Both the position numbers and the translations under genes were made by a program. The notes beneath the pieces are model-generated. The model saw only the letters and a program-made list of their open reading frames with translations. It was not told the DNA's origin and searched no databases. This document shows, piece by piece, positions 1-7,846 of a stretch of DNA of 63,110 nucleotides (positions are counted from its first letter, which is position 1; each line of letters starts with the position of its first letter). This stretch comes from Oscillospiraceae bacterium (GTDB lineage: Bacteria > Bacillota > Clostridia > Oscillospirales > Oscillospiraceae), in the NCBI GenBank assembly GCA_017429835.1, contig JAFROD010000041.1:1-63110 (forward strand), in the 5' to 3' direction.

Positions 1-54
1 GAAACGCGTTTCGCCGGACACGGACCCCGGTTCGAATCCGGGTAACAGCTCCAG
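1..54 (+). repeat. tRNA 3'-end-like repeat, copy 1
   Basis: Reads like the 3' part of a tRNA with a long variable arm: a perfect GC-rich palindrome, a T-arm (stem CCCGG, loop TTCGAAT, stem CCGGG) and a terminal CCA at 51-53. The window starts inside it, so the 5' half is not visible. It is identical base for base to 169-222 and is followed at once by a hairpin terminator. It may be a tRNA gene, a tRNA remnant or an integration scar; I cannot assign an amino acid. Confidence 0.5.
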
Positions 55-57
55 CAG

Positions 58-95
58 TAAAAACACCGTACTCAACAGAGTGCGGTGCTTTTTGT
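58..95 (+). terminator. Intrinsic terminator after tRNA-like copy 1
   Basis: A 10-bp stem (CACCGTACTC at 64-73 with GAGTGCGGTG at 78-87, one G-U pair), a 4-nt loop and then CTTTTT. This is a standard rho-independent terminator for the tRNA-like transcript. Confidence 0.8.
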
Positions 96-168
96 TGTAA
101 TATGCAAAACCGGGGGCCTCATCCCACACGCGAAGCGTGTTTCAATCCGAGGTCTTGAGGGCTCCGGC

Positions 169-222
169 GAAACGCGTTTCGCCGGACACGGACCCCGGTT
201 CGAATCCGGGTAACAGCTCCAG
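169..222 (+). repeat. tRNA 3'-end-like repeat, copy 2
   Basis: Exact 54-bp copy of 1-54, offset by 168 bp, again with the T-arm and terminal CCA. The sequence upstream (about 121-168) has another small hairpin (ACACGC/GCGTGT) but no segment pairing with the expected acceptor strand TAACAGC, so I could not fold a complete cloverleaf. It has its own terminator. Candidates are a degenerate tRNA, a tRNA-derived palindromic element, or an attachment-site duplication. Confidence 0.5.
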
Positions 223-223
223 T

Positions 224-262
224 AAAAGCGCCGCACTCAAATGAGTGCGGCGCTTTTCTTTT
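224..262 (+). terminator. Intrinsic terminator after tRNA-like copy 2
   Basis: A 15-bp perfect stem (224-238 with 243-257), a 4-nt loop AAAT and a T-rich tail (TTTTCTTTTTC). The loop and stem differ from the terminator of copy 1, so the two units are not simply one unit duplicated end to end. Confidence 0.85.
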
Positions 263-312
263 TCAAATATTTGTGGTATATTGGTTGCAGACAGACTGTG
301 TGGGGTGTTGGT

Positions 313-984
313 ATGACGAAAAAGCTCTTTCTTCAGGCGATCGTGAAGTATCTGTGCGGCGTGGTGCTGATCGCTGCGCTGCTGTTCGTGCCTGCGGGTA
401 CGCTGCGCTACCCGCACGGCTGGCTGCTGCTCGGACTGCTGTTCATCCCGATGTTCGCCGCCGGGATTGTGATGATGTGCAAGAATCCCAATCTGCTGCG
501 AAAGCGGCTGAACGCGAAAGAGGAAGAAAGCGAGCAGAGGCTCGTTCTCGCGCTGAGCGCGGCGATGTTCCTCGCGGCGTTCGTTCTCGCAGGATTGAAC
601 TTCCGCTTCCAATGGTGCGTCCTGCCGACGTGGGCGGTTATCGCCGGAGCGGTCGTCTTCCTGCTGGCGTATCTGACGTACGCCGAGGTGCTGCGGGAGA
701 ACGCCTACCTTTCCCGCACGGTCGAGGTGCAGGAGAATCAGAAAGTGATCGACACGGGACTATACGGTATCGTCCGCCACCCGATGTACGCTGCGACGCT
801 GTTCCTTTTCCTGTCGATGGGCATCGTGCTCGGCTCGCCGTTTTCGGTTGCCGTACTGCTTTGCTATATCCCGATCATCGCGCTGCGCATACGCAACGAG
901 GAACGGGTGTTGGAGGCGGGTCTCGACGGCTACGCGGACTACAAAAAGCGCGTAAAACACAAAGTAATCCCGTTCATTTGGTAA
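313..984 (+). CDS. ICMT/PEMT-like membrane methyltransferase
   Basis: 224-aa polytopic membrane protein. The C-terminal half carries the isoprenylcysteine carboxyl methyltransferase (ICMT/PEMT-like) signature: GLYGIVRHPMY followed by a hydrophobic segment, then RNEE, a GYADY-type motif and a terminal IPFIW. In this family the RHP and later E residues bind S-adenosylmethionine near the membrane face. The substrate cannot be told. I start at ATG 313 (MTKKLF); an upstream in-frame ATG at 241 would fall inside the terminator stem, so it is unlikely. It is followed 17 nt downstream by the nitroreductase-like gene, probably in one operon. Confidence 0.75.
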   Translation: MTKKLFLQAIVKYLCGVVLIAALLFVPAGTLRYPHGWLLLGLLFIPMFAAGIVMMCKNPNLLRKRLNAKEEESEQRLVLALSAAMFLAAFVLAGLNFRFQWCVLPTWAVIAGAVVFLLAYLTYAEVLRENAYLSRTVEVQENQKVIDTGLYGIVRHPMYAATLFLFLSMGIVLGSPFSVAVLLCYIPIIALRIRNEERVLEAGLDGYADYKKRVKHKVIPFIW

Positions 985-1001
985 TTGCGGAGGTGCAGAG
1001 T

Positions 1002-1748
1002 ATGAACAGAATTCTTTATGACGCGATCCCCAAACGGAAGTCGTTTCACAACTTCCGCGGCGTCGGAGACGAAACGCTCGACAAGGAAGCGCTGGAGCGC
1101 ATCGTGGCGTCCTATCGGAGCTTCCCGCCGCTGTATCCCGAAATCAAGACGGCGATCCGCATCGTGCCCGCCGAAAAAACGAGCTGCAAGGTCGGCGCGG
1201 AATACTGCGTTCTGTTTTACAGCGAGAAGAAGGACGGCTGGCTGCAGAATATCGGTTATCTGGGCGAGCAGCTCGATCTCCGTCTCGTTTCCGAGAACGT
1301 CGGCACGCTGTGGTTCGGCCTCGGCAAGACGAAAGAAGCCGACTTTGAGGGACTTGAATTTGCGATCATGATGGCGATCCGCAAGGTCGACGACCCCGCC
1401 AGATTCCGCGAGGACATGTATAAGTGCAAGCGGAAAGCTGCAGAGGACATCTGGAGCGGCGAGCCGCTCGGCGGCGTGACCGACCTCGTCCGCTTCGCGC
1501 CGAGCGCGTGCAATTCGCAGCCGTGGCTCGTCCGGAACGAAGACGGCAGACTGCGCGTGTTCCGCAAAAAGGGAAAAATGGGAATTATTCCCGTGCCGAC
1601 GCGCTTTAATCAGATCGACATCGGCATCTTCCTCTGCTTCCTGGAGCTCTGTCTGGAACACGAAGAGATTTCTTTTGAAAGAAACCTGTTCCCCGCCGAG
1701 CCGCCGGAAAACGGGCTTTTCCTGAACGCGGAATACCAATTGCGCTGA
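1002..1748 (+). CDS. Nitroreductase-family protein
   Basis: 248 aa. It begins with the RKSFHNF element typical of the FMN-binding N-terminus (RxSxRxF) and has a second region (residues about 160-180, RFAPSACNSQPW) matching the nitroreductase SPSxxNxQPW motif, so an FMN-dependent oxidoreductase fold is well supported. It resembles the TM1586-like subgroup, in which two nitroreductase halves are fused. The start at 1002 is preceded by a GCGGAGGT ribosome site. Electron acceptor and substrate are unknown. It lies in a run of four same-strand genes (313-3431). Confidence 0.75.
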   Translation: MNRILYDAIPKRKSFHNFRGVGDETLDKEALERIVASYRSFPPLYPEIKTAIRIVPAEKTSCKVGAEYCVLFYSEKKDGWLQNIGYLGEQLDLRLVSENVGTLWFGLGKTKEADFEGLEFAIMMAIRKVDDPARFREDMYKCKRKAAEDIWSGEPLGGVTDLVRFAPSACNSQPWLVRNEDGRLRVFRKKGKMGIIPVPTRFNQIDIGIFLCFLELCLEHEEISFERNLFPAEPPENGLFLNAEYQLR

Positions 1749-1769
1749 CAGCGGGAAAGGACTTCAGCT

Positions 1770-2936
1770 ATGGGTCTGTTTTTTGCCAACCTCCATGTCC
1801 GCAAAAACGAAAACTACGATACAGAAGCCTTGAAAGACACGCTCATCCGGCTGCTGGCGGAGGACGGCTTTACGCCCGCGCAGGACGAGAGCGAAGGAAA
1901 CATCTGCGTGGCGATCTGCGCGCCGCCGCGAAGCGAATGGGTATCCGTTGCGTCGGATACGTTCCAGGTCGGCGTAGACGACAGCATGGCAAGGACGGCG
2001 GCGCGATTGTCGCAGCGCTTTGATACGGACGTCATTACCGCCGCCTGCTTTGATTCTGACGATCTGCAGTTGAGCCTTCTGAACACCCGCGACGGCACGG
2101 ACGGCTGGATCAACGTCGGGCGATCCGAAGAAGTCCCCCACCGCAGGAGAACGAAGCTCTCCCCGTGGAGCAAGCTCGTCGGAGATATGCCCCGCCTGAA
2201 GGAGATCGTCAGAACGGAACACGTCTTTGCAGAGGAGGCGTTCGCGCAGATTGCGGAGCTGATCCGCATGGAGCCGGCGCAGGCGACGCTGGAAGTCGGG
2301 GCGTCCGACCTTCTCCCGGCGGGGCAAATCACCCGCCTGTTCTTTGCGGCGCCGCCGGGTACGGTCAAGCCGCCGAAATTCGAAATCGCGCTCTACGGCG
2401 GAATGCCATGCCGGATCGGAGAATCCAGCGTCGTCTCCGTTCACAACGCCGGCGGGAAATCAAAGGGTCTCGGTGTCATGTTCATCGGCGACTGCGTCGA
2501 TCAGGGCGAAATCGCGTTCGAAGACGTGAAACTGCAGCTTCGCAGGAAGAAAGCGTGGGAATTCGTCCCGATCGAGCTGAAAAAAGCAGATCGGGGCGAT
2601 GGAAAAACATGCTGGTATTGGGTCGATCCCTCGTTTCCGATCCCGCCTGCGGTCAACGAGAACATTCCGCTCAGAAAACGGCTGCTGCTCGCCTTCGAGC
2701 GGGGGATCGGCGTGAGATTCACCCCCGTCGGCAACCCGCGAAAAGTCTTGGATATCACGGTGGTCGTCTATCCGCTCGAAAACCCGAACGGGCAGGCCTC
2801 ATGGTGCGTTTACCGGCTCTACGGCACGAAACGGGATTATATCGAGCAGCACAACGTCGGCATTCAAAAAACGCTTGACAACGGCGGACGCGTCGGCGAA
2901 TTGTTGCTCAATCCGGACGATTACGACCTCGACTGA
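1770..2936 (+). CDS. Hypothetical protein, 388 aa
   Basis: A soluble-looking protein of 388 aa with no signal peptide or membrane segment. I do not recognise a domain. The N-terminal 120 residues mix acidic and aromatic blocks, and the C-terminal 100 residues contain a basic stretch (LRKRLLLAFERG). The spacing of 21 nt from the upstream gene and 24 nt to the downstream membrane protein suggests co-transcription. Codon usage matches the flanking chromosome. Confidence 0.7.
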   Translation: MGLFFANLHVRKNENYDTEALKDTLIRLLAEDGFTPAQDESEGNICVAICAPPRSEWVSVASDTFQVGVDDSMARTAARLSQRFDTDVITAACFDSDDLQLSLLNTRDGTDGWINVGRSEEVPHRRRTKLSPWSKLVGDMPRLKEIVRTEHVFAEEAFAQIAELIRMEPAQATLEVGASDLLPAGQITRLFFAAPPGTVKPPKFEIALYGGMPCRIGESSVVSVHNAGGKSKGLGVMFIGDCVDQGEIAFEDVKLQLRRKKAWEFVPIELKKADRGDGKTCWYWVDPSFPIPPAVNENIPLRKRLLLAFERGIGVRFTPVGNPRKVLDITVVVYPLENPNGQASWCVYRLYGTKRDYIEQHNVGIQKTLDNGGRVGELLLNPDDYDLD

Positions 2937-2960
2937 AATCGAAAACGCGGGAGGAACGGT

Positions 2961-3431
2961 ATGCACTTTGGATTCTCTTACGTCGGGCTGATCTTTCTGC
3001 TGATGCTGTTCGTGCCGAACGCGCTTTGGACAAAATTTCAGCCGAAGGATTACGACAAATACGCGAAGAACGAAAACAGACTTCTGCTTGCTCTGGAGCG
3101 GATCGGCGAAGTCAGCGTGACCGCCTTGGTGCTGCTCTTCCGCGATTTCAACGTGCGGCTTACGCCGTGGCTCGCGTGGCTGATCGCCGCCTTCGCGCTG
3201 ATGCTCCTGTATGAAGTCTTTTGGGTGCGGTATTTCCGGAGCGAGAAGACGATGCGGGACTTTTACGGCAGTCTGCTCGGCGTGCCCGTTCCGGGCGCGA
3301 GCCTGCCCGTGATCGCCGTACTGCTCCTCGCCGTCTACGGCGGGAATCCGTTTTTGCTCGCTGCGGGGCTCGTCCTCGGCGTCGGACATATCGGGGGGAT
3401 TCATCTCAGACACAAAAAAGAATGTGAATAA
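2961..3431 (+). CDS. Small integral membrane protein
   Basis: 156 aa with about four hydrophobic helices (residues 5-20, 45-60, 70-90 and 115-145). No enzymatic motif is seen. A ribosome site (GGGAGGAACGGT) precedes the ATG. The stop codon is built into the shared bidirectional terminator. It is the last gene of the 313-3431 run, and its function is unknown. Confidence 0.7.
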   Translation: MHFGFSYVGLIFLLMLFVPNALWTKFQPKDYDKYAKNENRLLLALERIGEVSVTALVLLFRDFNVRLTPWLAWLIAAFALMLLYEVFWVRYFRSEKTMRDFYGSLLGVPVPGASLPVIAVLLLAVYGGNPFLLAAGLVLGVGHIGGIHLRHKKECE

Positions 3432-3470
3432 GCGAACAGCCGCTGCAGAAGCAGCGGCTGTTCGCTTATT
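3427..3470. terminator. Bidirectional terminator between convergent genes
   Basis: A 20-bp perfect stem (3427-3446 with 3451-3470) with a 4-nt loop. It includes the stop codon of the upstream membrane protein gene and most of the stop of the converging regulator gene. A/T runs at both feet make it usable in both directions. Confidence 0.85.
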
Positions 3471-4152
3471 CCGGGACGACTGCCGCGTCGTAGCACGTCA
3501 GCAGGGTGAATTCGTTTTTGTGAAACTCGATGATCCCCTCCTGCCGCAGCAGGCTCAGCTCGTGCGACAGCGCGCTGCGGTTGACGCGCAGGAAGGATGC
3601 CATCTCCTCGCGGGAGAACGAAATGCGGAAGGTGTTCGACTGCGCCTTATTCGCCTGCATGGTCAGATAGACCAGAATCCGCTCGCGCAGCCCGCTGCGC
3701 GTCAGGATCGCAAGGCGGTACTCGTTCTGCATATTGACGTTGGAGAGGATCTGCAAAAGGTTGTTGATGCAGGTCAGGCGCTCCGGCTCCGGCATGCTTC
3801 CCTGCTGCAGAATGATCTCCGCGGGAAAGGAGAACACCGCGCTCTGCTCGACCGCCGTCGCCTGGTAGGGCGAAAGCTGCGTGCGGGTGCAGATCAGATC
3901 GGCGCCGATCAGCTTCGGCGGGAAGATCAGATTCCGGATATCCTGCTCGCCGTTTTCCATATAGTACACCAGCTTGACCTTCCCCGAAAGCAGGATATTT
4001 ACGCGGCTGACCCTGTCCAGCGGCAGAAAGAGATTCGACCCCGCGGCGTAGGTTTTCGTACTACCGCGCGGCACGATCGCCGAACGGAGCGTCTCGCCGG
4101 AAACGTTCGCAAGCAGGGGGTTCCCTTGAACGGTCGCAATAAGCTTCTCCAT
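3466..4152 (-). CDS. Crp/Fnr-family transcription regulator
   Basis: 228 aa from the ATG at 4152, preceded by AAGGAGG at good spacing. A cyclic-nucleotide-binding-like beta roll fills the first ~125 residues, then a long dimer helix and a C-terminal winged HTH (SREEMASFLRVNRSALSHEL). The N-terminal cysteine cluster of an oxygen-sensing Fnr is absent, so the ligand is not oxygen via FeS as in E. coli. It is divergent from the iron-type ABC importer, and a perfect palindrome lies between the two promoters. I infer autoregulation and control of the importer. Confidence 0.85.
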   Translation of the reverse strand: MEKLIATVQGNPLLANVSGETLRSAIVPRGSTKTYAAGSNLFLPLDRVSRVNILLSGKVKLVYYMENGEQDIRNLIFPPKLIGADLICTRTQLSPYQATAVEQSAVFSFPAEIILQQGSMPEPERLTCINNLLQILSNVNMQNEYRLAILTRSGLRERILVYLTMQANKAQSNTFRISFSREEMASFLRVNRSALSHELSLLRQEGIIEFHKNEFTLLTCYDAAVVPE

Positions 4153-4173
4153 CGTGTCCTCCTTTTTTCTTTG

Positions 4174-4202
4174 ATTATAGCACATAAATGTTGTTCAGAC
4201 AA
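4174..4202 (-). promoter_or_regulatory. Promoter of the Crp/Fnr-like gene
   Basis: Reverse-strand -10 TATAAT (4174-4179) and -35 TTGTCT (4197-4202) with 17-bp spacing. The -35 box lies inside the palindrome at 4188-4205, so an occupied palindrome would block this promoter. Confidence 0.7.
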
Positions 4203-4205
4203 CAT
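4188..4205. promoter_or_regulatory. Palindromic operator, Crp/Fnr-like
   Basis: Perfect inverted repeat ATGTTGT-TCAG-ACAACAT, 7-bp arms with a 4-bp spacer, the architecture of Crp/Fnr sites. Its centre (4196.5) is about 41.5 bp upstream of the start predicted from the plus-strand -10 box, the classical class II activator position, while it overlaps the regulator's own -35. Confidence 0.75.
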
Positions 4206-4225
4206 ATTTTTCCTTTTTGGCTTGC

Positions 4226-4231
4226 TATAAT
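4226..4231 (+). promoter_or_regulatory. -10 box of the ABC importer operon
   Basis: Consensus TATAAT with no good -35 at 16-18 bp (ATATTT-like only). A strong -10 with a poor -35 and an operator centred near -41.5 is the layout expected for an activator-dependent promoter. Confidence 0.65.
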
Positions 4232-4261
4232 CGCAGTATCAATGAGATTCTGTGAGGATTC

Positions 4262-5293
4262 ATGAAAAAGACAAATCTGATCCCGTCCAACCGCAGAGCG
4301 CGAATCACCATTCTTATCATGCTGTTCGGTCTGCTCGCGCTGTTTCTCTTCTCGTTCGTATTGGGGCGCTACGACGTTCCGGTTTCGGACGTTGTGCGCA
4401 TTCTGCTGAGCAGGATCTTCCCGATCAAGCCGACGTGGGAGAAGAACATGGAGATCGCAGTGCTGAACATCCGTCTGCCGCGTATCCTGCTCGCCTGTCT
4501 GGTCGGCTGCTGCCTGTCGGTTTCCGGCGCGTCCTATCAAAGCGTATTCCAGAACCCGATGGCGGCTCCGGATATCCTCGGCGCGTCCTCCGGCGCGTGT
4601 TTCGGCGCGGCATTGGCGATCCTATGGGGACAGCCCAAGGTCGGCGTGACGGCGTTCGCCTTCGTCTTCAGCCTGCTGACGGTCGTTCTCGTCTATCTGA
4701 TCGGCTCGCGAACGCGCGGCAATCCCGTGATCGGCATTCTGCTGGCGGGCATTATGATCAGCTCCCTCTTCTCTGCGGGAACGTCCTATATCAAGCTGGT
4801 CGCCGACCCCTCCAGTCAGCTCCCGGAGATCACCTACTGGCTGATGGGCAGTCTGTCCGGCGCGCGGATGGGCGACGTCGGCTTCGCGCTGATCCCGATG
4901 CTGCTGGGGCTCGCGCCGCTGCTCGCACTGCGCTGGCGGCTGAACGTCCTCACCCTCGGCGAGGAGGAAGCCGGCGCGATCGGTGTGAATACGAAGCTGC
5001 TTCGTTTGGTGACGGTGCTCTGCGCGACCCTGCTTACCGCCGCGAGCGTCTCTGTCAGCGGCATGATCGGCTGGGTCGGTCTGGTCATTCCGCACCTGTG
5101 CCGCAAGCTCGTCGGCAACAACTGCAAATATCTTATTCCCGCGTCTATGGTCTTCGGCGCGATCTTCCTGCTGCTGGTGGACAACATCTCGCGTAATCTG
5201 CTGGCGACGGAGATCCCGATCGGCATTCTGACCGCCTTCGTCGGCGCGCCCTTCTTCCTCTATCTGATGATGAGAAAGGAGCGTGCGTTATGA
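4262..5293 (+). CDS. FecCD-family ABC transporter permease
   Basis: 343-aa permease of the BtuC/FecCD type that imports iron-siderophores, haem or corrinoids. Family markers are the NIRLPRIL motif near residue 70, NPMAAPDILG near 100, and GWVGLVIPHLCR near 265, with about ten membrane segments. It is the single permease of the operon and would act as a homodimer. The ATPase gene overlaps its stop codon (ATGA). The cargo is not given by the sequence. Confidence 0.9.
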   Translation: MKKTNLIPSNRRARITILIMLFGLLALFLFSFVLGRYDVPVSDVVRILLSRIFPIKPTWEKNMEIAVLNIRLPRILLACLVGCCLSVSGASYQSVFQNPMAAPDILGASSGACFGAALAILWGQPKVGVTAFAFVFSLLTVVLVYLIGSRTRGNPVIGILLAGIMISSLFSAGTSYIKLVADPSSQLPEITYWLMGSLSGARMGDVGFALIPMLLGLAPLLALRWRLNVLTLGEEEAGAIGVNTKLLRLVTVLCATLLTAASVSVSGMIGWVGLVIPHLCRKLVGNNCKYLIPASMVFGAIFLLLVDNISRNLLATEIPIGILTAFVGAPFFLYLMMRKERAL

Positions 5294-6063
5294 GACTTGC
5301 GGTTGAAAACCTCAGCTTTTCCTACGGCGCGGCGGAGGTGCTGCATGATATCTCGTTCTTCCTCGAAGCGGGAGAATTCGTGTCCGTGCTCGGGCCGAAC
5401 GGCGTCGGAAAAAGCACGCTGTTCCGCTGTATCCTCGGCAGCCTGCCGGACTATGAAGGCATTATCACAGTGGACGGGCGCGACGTGCGCGCCCTCTCTC
5501 GGCGAGAACGGGCAAAGGCGGTGGCGTACATTCCGCAGATCCACCGTCCGACCTTCGGCTACTCCGTGCTGGACACGGTGCTGATGGGTCTGAGCCGGCA
5601 GGTGCGCGCCTTTTCGCAGCCGAAGAAGGAGCATATCGCGCTGGCGGAGGACGCGCTCCGCCGCGTCGGTGCGGAGCATCTGAAAGAGCGCGATTTTTCG
5701 AGGCTGAGCGGCGGCGAGCAGCAGCTCGTGCTGATCGCGCGGGCGATCGCTCAGCAGTCGCATATCCTCGTGATGGACGAGCCGACCTCGTCGCTGGATT
5801 ACGGCAATCAGTTCCGCATCCTCGATTTGATCCGCAAGCTCGCAGACGAGGGCTACGGCGTTCTGCTGTCGACCCACGATCCGCAGCACGCGCTGCGCTA
5901 TGCCGATACTCTGCTCGCGCTGCACGAGGGGCGGATCGCCGCGCACGGCGTGCCTGCCGATCTGCTGGACGCCGCGCTGATCCGCAGGCTCTACGGCGTA
6001 GAGGCAGAGCTCGTGCCGTCGAGCGCAGGCCCCGTGATCGTTCCGAAGCGTGCGGGAAAATGA
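5290..6063 (+). CDS. ABC importer ATP-binding protein (FepC/BtuD type)
   Basis: 257 aa. Walker A GPNGVGKST (about residues 36-44), Q-loop near IPQIHRP, signature LSGGEQQ, Walker B ILVMDEP and the H-loop STHDP are all intact. It couples ATP hydrolysis to uptake through the FecCD permease encoded directly upstream with a 4-nt overlap. Confidence 0.92.
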   Translation: MRLAVENLSFSYGAAEVLHDISFFLEAGEFVSVLGPNGVGKSTLFRCILGSLPDYEGIITVDGRDVRALSRRERAKAVAYIPQIHRPTFGYSVLDTVLMGLSRQVRAFSQPKKEHIALAEDALRRVGAEHLKERDFSRLSGGEQQLVLIARAIAQQSHILVMDEPTSSLDYGNQFRILDLIRKLADEGYGVLLSTHDPQHALRYADTLLALHEGRIAAHGVPADLLDAALIRRLYGVEAELVPSSAGPVIVPKRAGK

Positions 6064-6119
6064 TCGCACGCATTCGTCGTTATCATCGGCTTCGCGCCGA
6101 AAATAGGAGGAAAAAAACA

Positions 6120-7262
6120 ATGAAAGCAACGATAATAAAAATCGCGGCGCTGCTGCTTGCGCTTGCGCTGCTGTTCACCCTCGCCGCCTGTGGCAAGACG
6201 GCAGAACCGGCTTCCACCGCCGATGCGCCGACCGCTGCGCCGGAAACGACCGCCGCAGCGGAGACGACCGAAGCGCTGCAGCCGACGGAGCCGCAGACCA
6301 GAACCTTTACGGATTCCGTCGGAAGAACGGTTGAGCTGCCGGCGGAGATCGACAAAGTCGCTCTGTCCGGACCCTTAGCGCAGATCGTCCTGTTCGCGCT
6401 CTGCCCGGACAAGCTCGTCGGTATTTCCAACGATTGGAGCAGCGATGCGGAAGAATACCTCGACCCGGCGTACTTCAACATGCCCGTCATCGGTCAGCTC
6501 TACGGCGGCAAGGGCGAGCTGAATCTGGAGACGCTGCTTGCCTCCGGTGCGCAGGTCGTGATCGACGTGGGCGAGCCGAAGGGCAGCATCGTTGAAGACC
6601 TTGACGCCCTGCAGGAGCAGACCGGCATCCCCTTCGTGCATATCACCGCGCACACGGACACCATGGGCGACACCTACCGCATGCTCGGCGAGCTTCTGAA
6701 CATGCCGGAGGAAGCGGAGGCGCTGGCGCAGTACTGCGATTCCACATATGCGCGCATCTCGCAAATCGCGCAGTCCGTGGAAAAGGCAAAGATCCTCTAT
6801 ATCACCGGCGACGAAGGTCTGAACGTCATCGCGCAGGGTTCCTATCACGCGGAGGTCATCGACCTGCTGTCGGACAATCTCGCCGTGGTGGACGAGCCGT
6901 CCAGCAAGGGCACGGGCAACGAGGTGGACGTCGAGCAAATCCTCATCTGGAACCCCGATATCATCCTCGTCGCGCCGGACAGCGTCTACGCGACCATCGG
7001 CGACGATCCCCTGCTGCAGGAGGTCACCGCGATCAAAAACGGTGCGTTTTACGAGGTGCCGCACGGGCCGTATAATTGGATGGGCTTCCCGCCCTCCGTA
7101 CAGCGCTTCCTCGGCATGCTCTGGATGGCAAAGCTCCTGTATCCGGACGCGGCGGACTACGATCTTCGCGAAGAGGTCACGACCTATTACAAGCTCTTCT
7201 ATCACTGCGATCTGACGCCGGAGCAGTACGACGCGCTGGTTGCCAATTCGATCGGCAAATAG
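6120..7262 (+). CDS. Substrate-binding lipoprotein of the ABC importer
   Basis: 380 aa from the ATG at 6120 behind AGGAGG. A lipoprotein signal peptide ends in LAAC with Cys24, followed by a Thr/Ala/Glu-rich tether. The mature part is a class III periplasmic-binding fold (BtuF/FhuD-like; TFTDSVGRTVELP near residue 60). It should capture an iron complex, haem or corrinoid outside the cell and deliver it to the permease encoded at 4262. It completes the permease-ATPase-binding-protein operon. Confidence 0.88.
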   Translation: MKATIIKIAALLLALALLFTLAACGKTAEPASTADAPTAAPETTAAAETTEALQPTEPQTRTFTDSVGRTVELPAEIDKVALSGPLAQIVLFALCPDKLVGISNDWSSDAEEYLDPAYFNMPVIGQLYGGKGELNLETLLASGAQVVIDVGEPKGSIVEDLDALQEQTGIPFVHITAHTDTMGDTYRMLGELLNMPEEAEALAQYCDSTYARISQIAQSVEKAKILYITGDEGLNVIAQGSYHAEVIDLLSDNLAVVDEPSSKGTGNEVDVEQILIWNPDIILVAPDSVYATIGDDPLLQEVTAIKNGAFYEVPHGPYNWMGFPPSVQRFLGMLWMAKLLYPDAADYDLREEVTTYYKLFYHCDLTPEQYDALVANSIGK

Positions 7263-7278
7263 TGCGGGAGTCGGGACG

Positions 7279-7800
7279 ATGAAGCATATCATCATCCGCG
7301 GGGCGCGGGGCGTCGGGAAATCCACGCTGATTTGCCGTCTTATGGACGCCGTTCCGGCGAAGCCGGGCGGATTCGTTACGAAAAAAGCGCCGCCCGACGC
7401 GGACGGCGTGGAAACGATCCATATTTATCCGGCGGGACAGCCGCAGATTCCCACGGAGGAAAACTGCGTCGGCGCGTGTCGATCCGGTCGTTTGCTGGAT
7501 CGGCGGACTGCGGTTTTCGATACGTTGGGCGCGGCATATCTGAGCGATACCGCCGGCAGGAACGTCCTGCTGATGGACGAGCTCGGCTTCATGGAATCGG
7601 AGGCGCTTGCGTTTCAGCAGGCGGTGCTCAACGCGCTGGACGGCGATCTTCCCGTCCTTGCCGCCGTGAAGGACAAAAGCACACCGTTTTTGGAGCGGGT
7701 CTGCGCCCATCCCGACGCAAGGGTCTGGGTGATCACGCCGGAAAACCGCAGCAAGCTCTTTGACGAGCTTTTGCCGCCGCTGAAAGATTTGATAGAATAA
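7279..7800 (+). CDS. THEP1-like nucleoside-triphosphatase
   Basis: 173 aa from the ATG at 7279. A P-loop GARGVGKST starts at about residue 8 and a Walker B-like VLLMDELGF at about 95, the arrangement of the THEP1/NTPase family. It is 16 nt after the binding-protein gene, so co-transcribed with the importer. These small NTPases recur beside metal importers in Firmicutes, but a role in uptake is inference. It ends at the bidirectional terminator. Confidence 0.7.
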   Translation: MKHIIIRGARGVGKSTLICRLMDAVPAKPGGFVTKKAPPDADGVETIHIYPAGQPQIPTEENCVGACRSGRLLDRRTAVFDTLGAAYLSDTAGRNVLLMDELGFMESEALAFQQAVLNALDGDLPVLAAVKDKSTPFLERVCAHPDARVWVITPENRSKLFDELLPPLKDLIE

Positions 7801-7840
7801 CGCAAGGATCCCGCTGCCCAAGCAGCGGGATCCTTGCGTT
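7799..7840. terminator. Bidirectional terminator
   Basis: A 19-bp perfect stem (7799-7817 with 7822-7840) with loop CCAA, between the convergent NTPase and SLH genes. It overlaps the NTPase stop codon. Confidence 0.85.
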
Positions 7841-7846
7841 TGCAGA

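Noticed and set aside
241..312. N-terminal extension of the ICMT-like protein
   Set aside because: The upstream ATG lies in a 15-bp terminator stem; the first membrane helix fits a start at 313.
1018..1371. 117-codon frame overlapping the nitroreductase gene
   Set aside because: Ser/Arg-rich shadow in another frame; unlike tnpV it has no ribosome site or family resemblance.
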